A stretch of DNA of 64,000 nt from Dyella ginsengisoli LA-4 (GCF_000334915.1 NZ_AMSF01000024.1:1-64000), one strand, 5' to 3'. Counted from the first letter of the stretch, positions 42,510 through 57,482 are shown. Notes: generated from the sequence alone by a model not told the origin. Numbers and translations: made by a program.

Positions 42510-43293
42510 GGGACGGGGCTCCTTGCTGGATCGCGTCGAGAACGCAAGCCAGCCAATGCTGCACGGCAGCAGGGCTAGGGAGCGTGAAACGGGCGGCGGT
42601 GGGCGTACGGTCGCCGACGCGGATCGCCCATCCGTCGCGGCGCTCGATGGCCGCGAAGGCGTGTTCGTCGGTCAGGTCGTCGCCGAGGTAGACCGGCCGG
42701 CGGTCACGGAACGGCGGCCGTTCGAGCAGGGCAGTCACCGCGCGCCCCTTGTCCATGCCCTCCGGCTTGATCTCGGTCACCAGGTTGCCGGCCTGCAGCT
42801 CGTACCCTTCCAGCGAATCGGCCAGTTCGGCCGCGGCGGCGAGGAGGGTGTCGTAACGATCCGGGTGGCGGCGGCAATGCAGGGCGACTGCGCTCCCCTT
42901 GTCTTCCAGCTGCACCCCTTCCAGCGTCCGGGTCAGCTGTCGGGCACGTTGTCGCAGGAGGTCGAGGGAGGCGGAATTCACCGGCAGGACGCGGCGTGTG
43001 CCGTCGGCATGGCGAAGCTCCAGGCCATGCAGGCCGGCCATCGCCCAGGGCAGGTCGAACAGCCGCTCCAGATCGGCCAGCGCGCGGCCGCTCACCAGCG
43101 CCACTGCACCCTCGAGCGCATCGTGCAGGGCGAGCAACCGTCGTCGCAGCGATGGATCGACGGAAACGGCAGCCGGATCGTCCTGGAAATCCAGCAGGGT
43201 GCCGTCGACGTCGAGGAACAGCGCCCAGCGTTCGCCGCCCCCGGGCAGGGGCGGCATGGGCAGGTCGGAGACGGGTGGGACGGTGCGATTCAT
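42469..43293 (-). CDS. otsB: Trehalose-6-phosphate phosphatase
   Basis: A 274-residue HAD-superfamily phosphatase completing trehalose synthesis. Motif I is LFLDVDGTLLDF with the nucleophilic Asp near residue 29. VALVSGRALADLERLF, GLHGLELRHADG, IKPEGMDKGRAV and YLGDDLTDEHAF follow in the order of OtsB. It is the first gene of the operon and diverges from clpB over 127 bases. A Met at codon 13 is an alternative start. Confidence 0.94.
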   Translation of the reverse strand: MNRTVPPVSDLPMPPLPGGGERWALFLDVDGTLLDFQDDPAAVSVDPSLRRRLLALHDALEGAVALVSGRALADLERLFDLPWAMAGLHGLELRHADGTRRVLPVNSASLDLLRQRARQLTRTLEGVQLEDKGSAVALHCRRHPDRYDTLLAAAAELADSLEGYELQAGNLVTEIKPEGMDKGRAVTALLERPPFRDRRPVYLGDDLTDEHAFAAIERRDGWAIRVGDRTPTAARFTLPSPAAVQHWLACVLDAIQQGAPSHALRPEGEPSGPA

Positions 43294-43324
43294 GAAGTGG
43301 GCACGTTAGCCGGGAGCATGTGAA

Positions 43325-43366
43325 GGCCGGGCGCATCGCTTGAATCGCCCGGCCCCGTCCGCATCT
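43325..43366 (+). promoter_or_regulatory. Sigma32-type heat-shock promoter of clpB overlapping an inverted repeat
   Basis: CTTGAA (43339-43344) and CCGCATCT (43359-43366) are 14 bases apart and match the RpoH consensus (CTTGAA, CCCCATNT) with one mismatch in the -10. The -35 lies in the 12-base loop of a perfect 9-bp inverted repeat, GGCCGGGCG (43325-43333) and CGCCCGGCC (43346-43354). The predicted start point is about 45 bases ahead of clpB. Confidence 0.65.
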
Positions 43367-43420
43367 TCCGGCTCAGTGGCAGCGGGGCTGCCAAATTCTT
43401 TTCGAGAGGGGATTCACCTC

Positions 43421-46009
43421 ATGCGGATGGACAAACTCACCTCGCGTTTCCAGCAGGCACTGGCCGACGCGCAGTCGCTGGCGGTCGGCCGCGACAACAA
43501 CATGCTCGAGCCGGCGCACGTGATGGCGGCGCTGCTCGACCAGCAGGGCGGCTCGACCGCGCCGCTGCTGGCCCAGGCGCAGGTCAACGTGCCGGCACTG
43601 CGCCAGCGTGTCGGCGAGATCCTCGCGCGCCTGCCGCAGGTCAGCGGGCAGGAGGGCAACATCAACGTCGGCAACGACCTCTCGCGCCTGCTCAACCTCA
43701 CCGACAAGCTGGCGCAGCAGCGCGGCGACCAGTTCATCGCCAGCGAGCTGTTCGTGCTGGCGGCGCTGGAGGACAGGGGCGAGCTGGGCGCGGCGCTGAA
43801 GGCGGCCGGCGCGACCAAGGCCAACCTCGAAGCGGCGATCGACAAGGTCCGCGGCGGCGAGAAGGTGCAGAGCGAGAACGCCGAGGACCAGCGTCAGGCG
43901 CTGGAGAAGTACTGCATCGACCTCACCTCGCGCGCCGAGAGCGGCAAGCTCGATCCGGTGATCGGCCGCGACGAGGAGATCCGCCGCACCATCCAGGTGC
44001 TGCAGCGGCGCACCAAGAACAATCCGGTGCTGATCGGCGAGCCCGGCGTGGGCAAGACGGCGATCGTCGAGGGTCTGGCCCAGCGCATCGTCAAGGGCGA
44101 GGTGCCCGAGGGTCTGCGCGACCGCCGCGTACTCGCGCTGGACATGGGCGCGCTGATCGCCGGCGCCAAGTTCCGCGGCGAGTTCGAGGAGCGCCTCAAG
44201 GCCGTGCTCAACGACCTGGCCAAGAACGAGGGCCAGATCATCCTGTTCATCGACGAGCTGCACACCATGGTCGGTGCCGGCAAGGCGGACGGCGCGATGG
44301 ATGCCGGCAACATGCTCAAGCCGGCGCTGGCGCGTGGCGAGCTGCACTGCATCGGCGCCACCACGCTGGACGAGTACCGCAAGTACATCGAGAAGGATGC
44401 CGCGCTGGAGCGCCGCTTCCAGAAGGTGTTCGTGGGCGAGCCGAGCGTGGAGGACACCATCGCGATCCTGCGCGGCCTGAAGGAGCGCTACGCGGTGCAC
44501 CACGGCGTGGAGATCACCGACCCGGCGATCGTCGCCGCGGCCACGCTGTCCAACCGCTACATCCCGGACCGCCAGCTGCCGGACAAGGCGATCGACCTGA
44601 TGGACGAGGCGGCCAGCCGCATCCGCATGGAGATCGACTCCAAGCCGGAGGAGCTCGATCGCCTCGAGCGCCGGCTGATCCAGCTGAAGATCCAGCGCGA
44701 GATGCTGAAGAAGGAGAAGGACGACGAGTCGAAGAAGCGCCTCGCCGACCTGGAGGCCGACATCGAGAAGCTGGAGCGCGAGTTCTCCGACCTCAACGAG
44801 GTCTGGAAGTCCGAGAAGGCCGCGCTGCAGGGCGCGACCAAGGTGAAGGAGCAGATCGAGGCCGCACGCGTCGAGCTGGAGGCGGCCCAGCGCCGGCAGG
44901 ACTACGCCAAGATGAGCGAGATCCAGTACGGCCGCCTGCCGGAACTGGAGAAGCAGCTTGCCGCGGCGCAGGCCGCCGAGCAGCAGGGCGACTTCAAGCT
45001 GGTGCAGGACCGCGTCACCGCCGAGGAGATCGCCGAGGTGGTCTCGCGCTGGACCGGCATCCCGGTCTCCAAGATGCTCGAAGGCGAGCGCGAGAAGCTC
45101 TTGAAGATGGAGGACGCACTGCACGCGCGCGTGGTCGGCCAGGACGAGGCGATCAAGGTGGTGTCCGACGCGGTGCGCCGTTCGCGCGCCGGCCTGTCCG
45201 ACCCGAACCGGCCCAGCGGCTCGTTCCTGTTCCTCGGTCCCACCGGCGTGGGCAAGACCGAGCTGTGCAAGGCGCTGGCCGAATTCCTGTTCGACTCGGC
45301 CGATGCGATGGTGCGCATCGACATGAGCGAGTTCATGGAGAAGCACGCGGTGTCGCGGCTGGTCGGTGCGCCCCCGGGCTACGTCGGCTACGAAGAGGGC
45401 GGTTATCTCACCGAGGCGGTGCGTCGCCGTCCGTACAGCGTGATCCTGCTGGACGAGGTGGAGAAGGCGCATCCGGACGTGTTCAACATCCTGTTGCAGG
45501 TGCTCGACGACGGCCGCCTCACCGATGGCCAGGGCCGCACGGTGGACTTCCGCAACACGGTCATCGTGATGACCTCGAACCTCGGTTCGCACCAGATCCA
45601 GGAGCTGGCCGGTGACGACAGCCCGGAGGCCTACACGCAGATGAAGGCCGCGGTGATGGGCGTGGTGCAGGCGCACTTCCGCCCGGAGTTCATCAACCGG
45701 CTGGACGACATCGTGGTGTTCCACCCGCTGACCAAGCCGCAGATCCGCCAGATCGCACGCATCCAGCTGCGCAGCCTGGAGAAGCGGCTGGCCGAGCGGC
45801 AGCTCGCGCTCACCATCAGCGAAAAGGCGCTGGACCTGCTGGGCAACGTCGGCTTCGACCCGGTCTACGGCGCGCGGCCGCTGAAGCGGGCGATCCAGCA
45901 GCAGGTGGAGAACCCGCTGTCGCGGCAGATCCTGGAGGGGCACTTCCCGTCCGGCGCCACCGTGGCGGTGGATGCCGAAGGCGGCCAGCTGGTGTTCCGC
46001 AAGGCCTGA
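43421..46009 (+). CDS. clpB: ATP-dependent disaggregase ClpB
   Basis: An 862-residue Hsp100 protein that rescues aggregated proteins with DnaK. The N-domain begins [21 protein letters not shown]+ domain 1 has GEPGVGKT and [15 protein letters not shown]; the coiled-coil M-domain spans about residues 400-520 (rich in [10 protein letters not shown]); AAA+ domain 2 has GPTGVGKTE and [22 protein letters not shown] ends 9 bases before the ATG at 43421, preferring it over the ATG at 43427. A sigma32-like promoter lies upstream, fitting heat induction. Confidence 0.97.
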   Translation: MRMDKLTSRFQQALADAQSLAVGRDNNMLEPAHVMAALLDQQGGSTAPLLAQAQVNVPALRQRVGEILARLPQVSGQEGNINVGNDLSRLLNLTDKLAQQRGDQFIASELFVLAALEDRGELGAALKAAGATKANLEAAIDKVRGGEKVQSENAEDQRQALEKYCIDLTSRAESGKLDPVIGRDEEIRRTIQVLQRRTKNNPVLIGEPGVGKTAIVEGLAQRIVKGEVPEGLRDRRVLALDMGALIAGAKFRGEFEERLKAVLNDLAKNEGQIILFIDELHTMVGAGKADGAMDAGNMLKPALARGELHCIGATTLDEYRKYIEKDAALERRFQKVFVGEPSVEDTIAILRGLKERYAVHHGVEITDPAIVAAATLSNRYIPDRQLPDKAIDLMDEAASRIRMEIDSKPEELDRLERRLIQLKIQREMLKKEKDDESKKRLADLEADIEKLEREFSDLNEVWKSEKAALQGATKVKEQIEAARVELEAAQRRQDYAKMSEIQYGRLPELEKQLAAAQAAEQQGDFKLVQDRVTAEEIAEVVSRWTGIPVSKMLEGEREKLLKMEDALHARVVGQDEAIKVVSDAVRRSRAGLSDPNRPSGSFLFLGPTGVGKTELCKALAEFLFDSADAMVRIDMSEFMEKHAVSRLVGAPPGYVGYEEGGYLTEAVRRRPYSVILLDEVEKAHPDVFNILLQVLDDGRLTDGQGRTVDFRNTVIVMTSNLGSHQIQELAGDDSPEAYTQMKAAVMGVVQAHFRPEFINRLDDIVVFHPLTKPQIRQIARIQLRSLEKRLAERQLALTISEKALDLLGNVGFDPVYGARPLKRAIQQQVENPLSRQILEGHFPSGATVAVDAEGGQLVFRKA

Positions 46010-46035
46010 TCGACCGCGTGCCGCCCCAAGAAAAG

Positions 46036-46063
46036 AAAAAGCCCGCCGTGAGGCGGGCTTTTT
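46036..46063. terminator. Bidirectional terminator between clpB and the TonB receptor
   Basis: AAAAAGCCCGCC and GGCGGGCTTTTT pair around a short loop between the convergent genes, 26 bases after the clpB stop and 20 bases after the receptor stop. Confidence 0.9.
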
Positions 46064-46083
46064 CTTTGCCTGCGCGGCGCGGC

Positions 46084-48489
<2,406 letters not shown>

Positions 48490-48600
48490 GATGTTTCTCC
48501 CCGGGGTCGACGGGTCGCGTGTGGGGCGCGACGGATATCCCTGCAGCAGTGGGCCGGATCGCGCGAGATGTTGCGATGCGGCATGATTCCCTGTCTTCGG

Positions 48601-48629
48601 AAGCTAGGCAGCGGACGTCGTTCTGTCAA
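48601..48629 (-). promoter_or_regulatory. Sigma70-like promoter for the TonB receptor
   Basis: On the minus strand TTGACA (48629-48624) is a perfect -35. After exactly 17 bases comes TAGCTT (48606-48601), a weak -10. It lies about 110 bases upstream of the receptor start codon. Confidence 0.5.
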
Positions 48630-48682
48630 CCTGACGTTAGTAATATGTAACAAAGGCGTCCCGCGGTCCGTCGGGCGCCATG

Positions 48683-48710
48683 CTTGAAATTGACCGGGGC
48701 GCCGCCATAG
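48683..48710 (+). promoter_or_regulatory. Possible heat-shock-like promoter of the FmdB gene
   Basis: CTTGAA (48683-48688) and CGCCATAG (48703-48710) are separated by 14 bases, the same spacing as at clpB, with two mismatches in the -10. The overlapping TTGAAA could equally serve a sigma70 promoter. It lies about 37 bases before the start codon. Confidence 0.3.
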
Positions 48711-48746
48711 ACCGGCGCCATCGAGGTTTCCTGGAGATTCCGATCC

Positions 48747-49043
48747 ATGCCCATCTACGCGTTTGCCTGCAAGGCATGCGGTCATGCCTTCGACCGCCTG
48801 CAGAAGCTTTCCGATGCCGATCCGACCGTCTGCCCGGCATGCGGTGCCGAGCAGGTGCAGCGGCAGGTCACCGCGCCGTCGTTCCGCCTGGCCGGCAGCG
48901 GCTGGTACGAGACCGACTTCAAGAAGGCCGGGGACAAGAAGCGCAACCTCGCCGGGGATGCCGCCGCTCCGGCCCCGGCCCCGGCCCCGGCTCCGGCTCC
49001 GGCTCCGGCGCCCGCTCCGGCGCCTTCGTCCGGTAGCGACTGA
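48747..49043 (+). CDS. FmdB-family zinc ribbon protein with an Ala-Pro tail
   Basis: A 98-residue protein. The N-terminal zinc ribbon has two Cys pairs, CKAC and CPAC, in the CxxC-x(n)-CxxC pattern of the FmdB family (MPIYAFACKACGHAFDRLQK). FTDF-like linker GSGWYETDFK follows. The last 30 residues are an almost perfect Ala-Pro repeat ending SSGSD. FmdB proteins are called putative regulators; their role is not settled. In related genomes an FmdB gene often lies ahead of aspS, as here with one gene between. GGAG is 10 bases upstream. Confidence 0.85.
   Translation: MPIYAFACKACGHAFDRLQKLSDADPTVCPACGAEQVQRQVTAPSFRLAGSGWYETDFKKAGDKKRNLAGDAAAPAPAPAPAPAPAPAPAPAPSSGSD
48968..49025 (+). repeat. Low-complexity Ala-Pro coding repeat
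   Basis: Hexamers of GCCCCG/GCTCCG type repeat about nine times in the 3' end of the FmdB-family gene. Such a tract is prone to slippage and length variation between strains. Confidence 0.7.
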
Positions 49044-49111
49044 CCACGGTTCAAACCCCGTTGGGGCGGGCGACTGTAGGGTTCGGCCACCTGTCTTCGA
49101 AAGGGGTCTTC

Positions 49112-49729
49112 ATGCGGATTTCCCTCGCCGCTTTCGGCGGTCTGGCCCTGGCCATCGCGATCCTGTCTCTCTCTTTTCCCGGCCTAGTGGAGGCGCGCCA
49201 GGGCTGGAACGATCCGGTTCGCTGCAACAGCCAGGATGGGCATTACGCCCGCTGTGTCATGCCCTGGCGGAACGCCCGCCTGCTTCGTCAGGAGTCCAAG
49301 GCGGACTGTATCCGCGGGCAGAGCTGGGGTGTCGATCGCGGTGTGTTGTGGGTCGACCGCGGCTGTCGCGGCCTTTTCGTGGCCGCCGACCGCTGGTACG
49401 GCGGCCGCGACGATGGTGGCTGGCGCGACGGCGACGACCACGGTCGCTGGCAACATCATGACGACGATCGCCCCCGTGAACGCGATGATGATCGCGGCGG
49501 CTGGCGTCCGGGCCACGATTGGGATCGCGACATCCGCCTGCAGTGCGACAGCAATGGCCGCCGTTACCAGATGTGCCGGGTCGACACGGGGCGACATGGT
49601 CGGGCCCGACTGGTGCGGCAGCTTTCCAGCTCCCGCTGTACCGAGGGCTACAGCTGGGGCTACAACCGGGCGGGAGTGTGGGTTGACCACGGTTGCCGCG
49701 GCCAGTTCGTGGTGCAGCGGCGCTGGTAG
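49112..49729 (+). CDS. Exported DUF3011 protein with two repeats
   Basis: A 205-residue protein with a signal peptide ([20 protein letters not shown]). Two DUF3011-type repeats, each with four Cys, occupy about residues 33-90 ([32 protein letters not shown]) and 147-205 ([32 protein letters not shown]). The linker between them is rich in Asp, His, Arg and Gly ([17 protein letters not shown]) and looks disordered and possibly metal-binding. The function of DUF3011 is unknown; periplasmic or secreted location is expected. The ATG at 49112 gives the proper signal peptide. Confidence 0.82.
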   Translation: MRISLAAFGGLALAIAILSLSFPGLVEARQGWNDPVRCNSQDGHYARCVMPWRNARLLRQESKADCIRGQSWGVDRGVLWVDRGCRGLFVAADRWYGGRDDGGWRDGDDHGRWQHHDDDRPRERDDDRGGWRPGHDWDRDIRLQCDSNGRRYQMCRVDTGRHGRARLVRQLSSSRCTEGYSWGYNRAGVWVDHGCRGQFVVQRRW

Positions 49730-49848
49730 GGAGGCCGCGGAGCGGGTCCTGGCCTGCTCCGCTCCCGGCGGCTTGCGTCCGCTGCAGTGCTACCATTGGC
49801 GGTCTTTTCCCTGCCCATTCCGCGATCGCGGCCCGGAGTTCCAAGCGC

Positions 49849-51615
<1,767 letters not shown>

Positions 51616-51714
51616 AGCGGGATCGCGTCGGCGAACCGCGGCGGGCGGCGCGGGCAGAATGCAGCGCCCCGCCCGCCGGGCGGTCTTCTCCTTCTTCCAC
51701 GTTGGCCGGTCCCC

Positions 51715-52371
51715 ATGCTTGAACACGTCATCCTGCTGCACGGCCTGTGGATGAGGGGCTTCGCACTGGCCATGCTGCATCGTCGGATGATGGAGGCGGG
51801 TTTCCGCGTTCACCGCTTCGACTACCTCAGCGTGGCGGCGACCCAGGAGCGCATCCTGGAACGTCTGCAGGGCCGGATGCGCGACCTTGGCGATATCGGT
51901 GGCCCGGTCCACCTGGTCGGGCACAGCCTGGGCGGGCTGCTCGCGCTCAAGGCCTGCCGCGAAGAGAGCATCCTGCCTCCGGGGCGGGTGGTATGCCTGG
52001 GCTCGCCCCTGCGTGGCAGTGCCGCGGCTCGGGAATTCTCGCGCTTCGGGCGCGGTGGCGAAGTGCTGCTGGGGCACAACCGTGACCTGCTCGAGAAGGG
52101 CTTCGAGCGTTGGGACGGCCGGCGCGAGGTGGGCGTGATCGCCGGCCGCTCGCCGATCGGGCTGGGTGCGGTGCTGACCCATATCGAGGGCGACCACGAC
52201 GGCACGGTGGCGGTGGCCGAGACCCGGCTGCCCGGTCTGGCCGACCACTGCGTGGTGGACACCAACCACACCGGCCTGCTCTTTTCGGCCGATGTGGCGC
52301 GCCTGACTGCCTGCTTTCTGCGGGAGGGGCGTTTTGCCGCAGTGACGGCCCCGGCAGGGCCGGCCGGCTGA
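51715..52371 (+). CDS. Alpha/beta hydrolase, PGAP1/lipase-like
   Basis: A 218-residue cytoplasmic hydrolase. It begins with the beta-strand and oxyanion motif EHVILLHGLWMRGFAL and has the nucleophile elbow VHLVGHSLGGLLALK (Ser near residue 72). The likely acid and base are in IEGDHDGTVAV and DTNHTGLLFS. This resembles small esterase/lipase-like proteins common in gammaproteobacteria, often without a known substrate. It follows aspS by 99 bases on the same strand. Confidence 0.82.
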   Translation: MLEHVILLHGLWMRGFALAMLHRRMMEAGFRVHRFDYLSVAATQERILERLQGRMRDLGDIGGPVHLVGHSLGGLLALKACREESILPPGRVVCLGSPLRGSAAAREFSRFGRGGEVLLGHNRDLLEKGFERWDGRREVGVIAGRSPIGLGAVLTHIEGDHDGTVAVAETRLPGLADHCVVDTNHTGLLFSADVARLTACFLREGRFAAVTAPAGPAG

Positions 52372-52452
52372 AACCCCCGGGCCACCCTTCCACGGCCCAC
52401 GGGGGGATGGAGTAAAATTCGGCGCTTGTCCACTGTCAGGTTGCGCAACGCC

Positions 52453-53187
52453 ATGGGTAGAGGCCCGTCCATCGAAGGTCGCAAGAACGCCGAAGACGCC
52501 AAGCGCGCGAAAGTGTTCACCAAGCTGATCCGCGAAATCACCGTCGCCACTCGTGCCGGCGTAGCCGACCCGTCCGGCAACCCGCGGCTGCGCGCGGCCG
52601 TGGACAAGGCGTTGTCGGCCAACATGCCCAAGGACACCATCGAGCGCGCGATCAAGCGCGGCTCGGGCGCCGACGGCGGCGCCGCGATGGAGGAGCTGCG
52701 CTACGAAGGCTATGGCCCGGCCGGCGTGGCGCTGATCATCGAGTGCTTCACCGACAACCCCACCCGCACGGTGGCCGATGTGCGCCACGCGTTGACGCGT
52801 CACGGCGGCAACCTCGGTACCAGCGGCTCGGTGGCGTTCCAGTTCACCCGCTGCGGCGAGATCGTGTTCGCTACCGGTGGCGACGAGGCGGCCGAGGAAA
52901 AGGTGCTCGAGGCGGCGCTGGAGGCGGGGGCCGACGACGTGGTGAACGAGCACGGCGAGAGCACGGTGATCTGCGCGCCGGAAAACTTCGAGGCGGTGCA
53001 GCAGGCACTGGCCGCGGCCGGGCTGGAGTCCGACCATGCCGGCGTCGGCATGCGCCCGAACAATCGCGTGGCAGTGCCCGCGGACGCGCAGGAAACCATG
53101 CAGGACCTGCTCGAGCGCCTGAACGCGCTCGACGACGTCAGCGAGGTCTACCACAACGCGATCCTGCCGGCCGAGGCGGCGGATTGA
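52453..53187 (+). CDS. yebC: YebC/PmpR family regulator
   Basis: A 244-residue protein of the YebC/PmpR/TACO1 family, linked to transcription control and, in recent work, to relief of ribosome stalling. The hallmark N-terminus is [20 protein letters not shown] followed by [11 protein letters not shown], and [19 protein letters not shown] and [14 protein letters not shown] follow. I start it at 52453; the frame opens nine codons earlier without a fitting sequence. It precedes ruvC, its usual place in gammaproteobacteria. Confidence 0.95.
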   Translation: MGRGPSIEGRKNAEDAKRAKVFTKLIREITVATRAGVADPSGNPRLRAAVDKALSANMPKDTIERAIKRGSGADGGAAMEELRYEGYGPAGVALIIECFTDNPTRTVADVRHALTRHGGNLGTSGSVAFQFTRCGEIVFATGGDEAAEEKVLEAALEAGADDVVNEHGESTVICAPENFEAVQQALAAAGLESDHAGVGMRPNNRVAVPADAQETMQDLLERLNALDDVSEVYHNAILPAEAAD

Positions 53188-53227
53188 TCCGGCGTCGGCC
53201 CTCGGGCCGCGTCGGCGCGTGCAGCGC

Positions 53228-53749
53228 ATGACCCGCATTCTCGGCATCGATCCCGGTAGCCAGCGTACCGGTGTCGGGATCATCGATGTCGACACGCAGG
53301 GCAAGCTGTCCCACGTCTTCCATGGTGCGCTGGTGGTGGGCAACGAGGCGTCGTTCCCGCTGCGTCTGAAACGCATCTTTGACGAGCTGTGTGACATCAT
53401 CGCCGCCCATCGTCCATCCGAGTGCGGGATCGAGCGTGTGTTCATGGCGCGCAATCCCGACTCGGCATTGAAGCTGGGGCAGGCGAGGGGCGCCGCGATC
53501 TGCGCGGTGGTCAGCCAGGGGATCGCGGTGCACGAATACGCAGCAACCGAAGTGAAGCAGTCGGTGGTCGGCAGTGGCCGCGGCGACAAGACCCAGGTAC
53601 AGCACATGATTGGCGTACTGCTCGGCTTGAAAGGGCCGTTGCAGGCCGACGCCGCGGACGCGCTGGCGATCGCCGTGACCCATGCACACACCCGTGCCAG
53701 CCTGGCCCGCGTCGGTATTCCGCGCACGGCCTGGAGGCGTGGCCGATGA
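53228..53749 (+). CDS. ruvC: Holliday junction endonuclease RuvC
   Basis: A 173-residue resolvase, the standard length. It opens [20 protein letters not shown] with the first catalytic Asp, has [20 protein letters not shown] with the conserved Glu, and ends with [16 protein letters not shown] holding the last acidic residues. The ATG at 53228 is chosen over a GTG three codons earlier by family length. It overlaps ruvA (ATGA). Confidence 0.96.
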   Translation: MTRILGIDPGSQRTGVGIIDVDTQGKLSHVFHGALVVGNEASFPLRLKRIFDELCDIIAAHRPSECGIERVFMARNPDSALKLGQARGAAICAVVSQGIAVHEYAATEVKQSVVGSGRGDKTQVQHMIGVLLGLKGPLQADAADALAIAVTHAHTRASLARVGIPRTAWRRGR

Positions 53750-54342
53750 TCGGTCGCCTGCGTGGCACCCTGGTGTCCAAGCAGCCGCCGTGGCTGCTCG
53801 TCGACGTCGGCGGCGTGGGCTACGAGCTCGAGGCGCCGATGTCGACGATCTTCGACCTGCCGGCGACCGGCAAGGAAGTGATCCTGCTCACCCATCACGC
53901 GGTGAAGGAGGACAGTGTCGCCCTTTACGGTTTCCTGCAGGAATCCGAGCGCGCGCTGTTCCGCAGCCTGCTGAAGGTCAGCGGGATCGGCGCGAAGATC
54001 GCGCTGGCGGTGCTGTCCGGTGTGTCCACCGGCGACTTTGCGCGGTTGGTGCAGGCCGGTGACGTGGTCGCGTTGACCAAGATCCCCGGCATCGGCAAGA
54101 AGACCGCCGAACGTATCGTGGTCGAGCTGCGCGATCGGGTCGACGGGCTGGACCATGTCCGGCTGCCCGGTCAGGCCCCTGCCGGCGCCCCGATGGACGC
54201 GGCCGGCGAGGCGACGGTCGCGCTGCAGCAACTCGGCTACAAGCCGGCCGAGGTCACGCGCCTGGTGCAGAAGGTCGCCGCCGACGGCGACAGCGCCGAG
54301 GCCATCATCCGCAAGGCGCTGCGCGCCGCCCTGGGCGGCTAG
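53746..54342 (+). CDS. ruvA: Holliday junction DNA-binding protein RuvA
   Basis: A 198-residue subunit of the RuvAB branch migration machine. Domain I is [20 protein letters not shown], domain II carries the two helix-hairpin-helix motifs ([17 protein letters not shown] and [17 protein letters not shown]), and domain III ([19 protein letters not shown]) contacts RuvB. Its start overlaps the ruvC stop. ruvB does not follow directly because kup lies between. Confidence 0.96.
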   Translation: MIGRLRGTLVSKQPPWLLVDVGGVGYELEAPMSTIFDLPATGKEVILLTHHAVKEDSVALYGFLQESERALFRSLLKVSGIGAKIALAVLSGVSTGDFARLVQAGDVVALTKIPGIGKKTAERIVVELRDRVDGLDHVRLPGQAPAGAPMDAAGEATVALQQLGYKPAEVTRLVQKVAADGDSAEAIIRKALRAALGG

Positions 54343-54357
54343 GCAGCCGGGAATCGC

Positions 54358-56274
54358 ATGAGCCAGTCATCGCAAGTTTCGCAACACGCAGGATCCACCG
54401 AAGGCGGCCAGCACGGCAGCGTTTCGGCGCTGATACTCGGTGCCATCGGTGTGGTGTTCGGAGACATCGGCACCAGCCCCCTGTACACGATGCACGAGAC
54501 CTTCCTGCCGGAGCACGGGCTGCATCCGCGGCCGGCCACGGTGCTCGGGATCCTCTCGCTGATCACCTGGTCGCTGATCATCGTGGTGGCATTGAAATAC
54601 GTCAGCCTGGTGATGCGCGCCGACAACAAGGGCGAGGGCGGGATCATGGCGCTGATGACCCTGGCCCAGCGGGCCGTGGGCCAGTCCCCCCGCATGCGCA
54701 AGCTGGTGGTGCTGATGGCATTGCTGGGGGCGGCACTGTTCTTCGGCGATGGCGTGATCACGCCGTCGATCTCTGTGTTGTCGGCGGTCGAGGGCCTGGA
54801 GGTTGCCGCGCCCGGGCTGTCGCACTGGGTCGTGCCGGTCACCGTAGGCGTGCTGCTCGGGCTGTTCTGGATGCAGCGCCATGGAACGGCCAAGGTCGGC
54901 GCGGTGTTCGGGCCGATCATGGTGCTGTGGTTCCTCAGCCTCGGCGTGATCGGCGCGTGGAACATCCTGAAGTCGCCGGGGGTGCTGTACGCGCTCAATC
55001 CCTGGTACGCGGTGCAGTTCTTCATGACCCACGGCATGGCTTCGGCACTGGCCCTGGGTTCGGTCGTGCTGTGCGTGACCGGTGCCGAGGCGCTCTACAC
55101 CGACATGGGTCACTTCGGGCGCTTCCCGATCCGCGCGGCCTGGTTCTTCTTCGTGATGCCGGCCCTGCTGCTCAACTACTACGGCCAGGGTGGCCTGCTG
55201 CTGATCGAGCCGGCGGCGATCAGCAACCCGTTCTACCACTCGGTGCCGGACTGGGCGCTCTACCCGATGATCGGACTGGCGACCGCCTCCACGGTGATCG
55301 CTTCGCAGGCAGTGATCTCCGGCGCCTTCACGGTGACCCGGCAGGCGATCCAGCTCGGCTTCGTGCCGCGCATGCAGGTGGTGCACACCTCGCGCGAGGC
55401 GATCGGGCAGATCTTTCTGCCCTGGGTGAACCGTTCGCTGATGATCGCGGTGATCGCCACGGTGGTGAGCTTCGGGTCGTCCAACGCGCTGGCCGGTGCC
55501 TACGGCATCGCCGTGACCGGCACGATGGCGATCGACACCGTGCTGGTGATGATCGTCGCCCGCCGCATGTGGCACTGGAACCGGGCGCTGGTGATCGTGG
55601 CCGCGATCGCTCTGCTGTCGGTGGACCTGAGCTATTTCGGTGCCAACACGCTGAAGATCCTGCAGGGCGGCTGGTTCCCGCTGGTGCTCGGCCTGGTGAT
55701 GTTCGTGGTGATGACCACCTGGCGTCGCGGTCGGGACCTTGTGGTCCGCGAGATCAAGCAGAGCGGACTGGCGCTGAAGCCGTTCATCGCCAACATCGCC
55801 GAGCATCCGCCGCTGCGCGTCCCGGGAACGGCGGTGTTCCTCACCGCCAACCAGGAGGCCGTGCCGCACGCGCTGTTGCACAACCTCAAGCACAACAAGG
55901 TGCTGCACGAGCGCAACGTGCTGCTGACGGTGGAGACGCTGGAAACGCCGGTGGCCGAATCCGACGAGCGGATCCAGCTCGAGGAGCTCGGTGGCGGCTT
56001 CTATCTGCTGACCCTGCGCTTCGGCTTCGCCGAGGATCCGAACATTCCACTGGCGCTGGGGCAGTGCTCGCGCAGCGGCCTGCCGTTCGACCTGATGGAC
56101 ACCACTTTCTTCCTGTCGCGCGAGAGCATCGTGGCGGGCGCGCGCCGACCGGGCATGGCACTGTGGCGCGACAAGCTGTTCGCTTTCATGGCGCGCAACG
56201 CGTTGCCCGCCACGGCCTTCTTCCAGATCCCGGGCAACCGCCTGATCGAGCTGGGTGCGCAGGTGGAGATCTGA
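54358..56274 (+). CDS. kup: KUP-family potassium uptake transporter
   Basis: A 638-residue K+ importer with about 12 membrane helices in residues 25-465. The first helix holds the family signature GAIGVVFGDIGTSPLYT. Others are KGEGGIMALMTL, ALFFGDGVITPSISVLSA and FGSSNALAGAYGIAVTGTM. The C-terminal third is the hydrophilic domain. It starts 15 bases after ruvA, so it is likely transcribed with it, and ends 117 bases before ruvB. Confidence 0.95.
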   Translation: MSQSSQVSQHAGSTEGGQHGSVSALILGAIGVVFGDIGTSPLYTMHETFLPEHGLHPRPATVLGILSLITWSLIIVVALKYVSLVMRADNKGEGGIMALMTLAQRAVGQSPRMRKLVVLMALLGAALFFGDGVITPSISVLSAVEGLEVAAPGLSHWVVPVTVGVLLGLFWMQRHGTAKVGAVFGPIMVLWFLSLGVIGAWNILKSPGVLYALNPWYAVQFFMTHGMASALALGSVVLCVTGAEALYTDMGHFGRFPIRAAWFFFVMPALLLNYYGQGGLLLIEPAAISNPFYHSVPDWALYPMIGLATASTVIASQAVISGAFTVTRQAIQLGFVPRMQVVHTSREAIGQIFLPWVNRSLMIAVIATVVSFGSSNALAGAYGIAVTGTMAIDTVLVMIVARRMWHWNRALVIVAAIALLSVDLSYFGANTLKILQGGWFPLVLGLVMFVVMTTWRRGRDLVVREIKQSGLALKPFIANIAEHPPLRVPGTAVFLTANQEAVPHALLHNLKHNKVLHERNVLLTVETLETPVAESDERIQLEELGGGFYLLTLRFGFAEDPNIPLALGQCSRSGLPFDLMDTTFFLSRESIVAGARRPGMALWRDKLFAFMARNALPATAFFQIPGNRLIELGAQVEI

Positions 56275-56391
56275 AAAGCGGGAGCGGGGCCCCGGGGGTG
56301 AGAGGAAGACCGGTGCCCGGGGCGGCGTACGGGGTCTCCCGCCTCCCGCTCCTCTTCACTCACCCCTCGCCTCAAGCCCCATAATGCCGCC

Positions 56392-57438
<1,047 letters not shown>

Positions 57439-57482
57439 CCCGGCGCGGCGTCCGGCCTCCTGGTCTGCAAGAGAGTCCGACG

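Noticed and set aside
56275-56391. An AGCGGGAG/CTCCCGCT inverted repeat as terminator between kup and ruvB
   Set aside because: The loop would be over 50 bases and no T-run follows, so pairing in RNA is doubtful.
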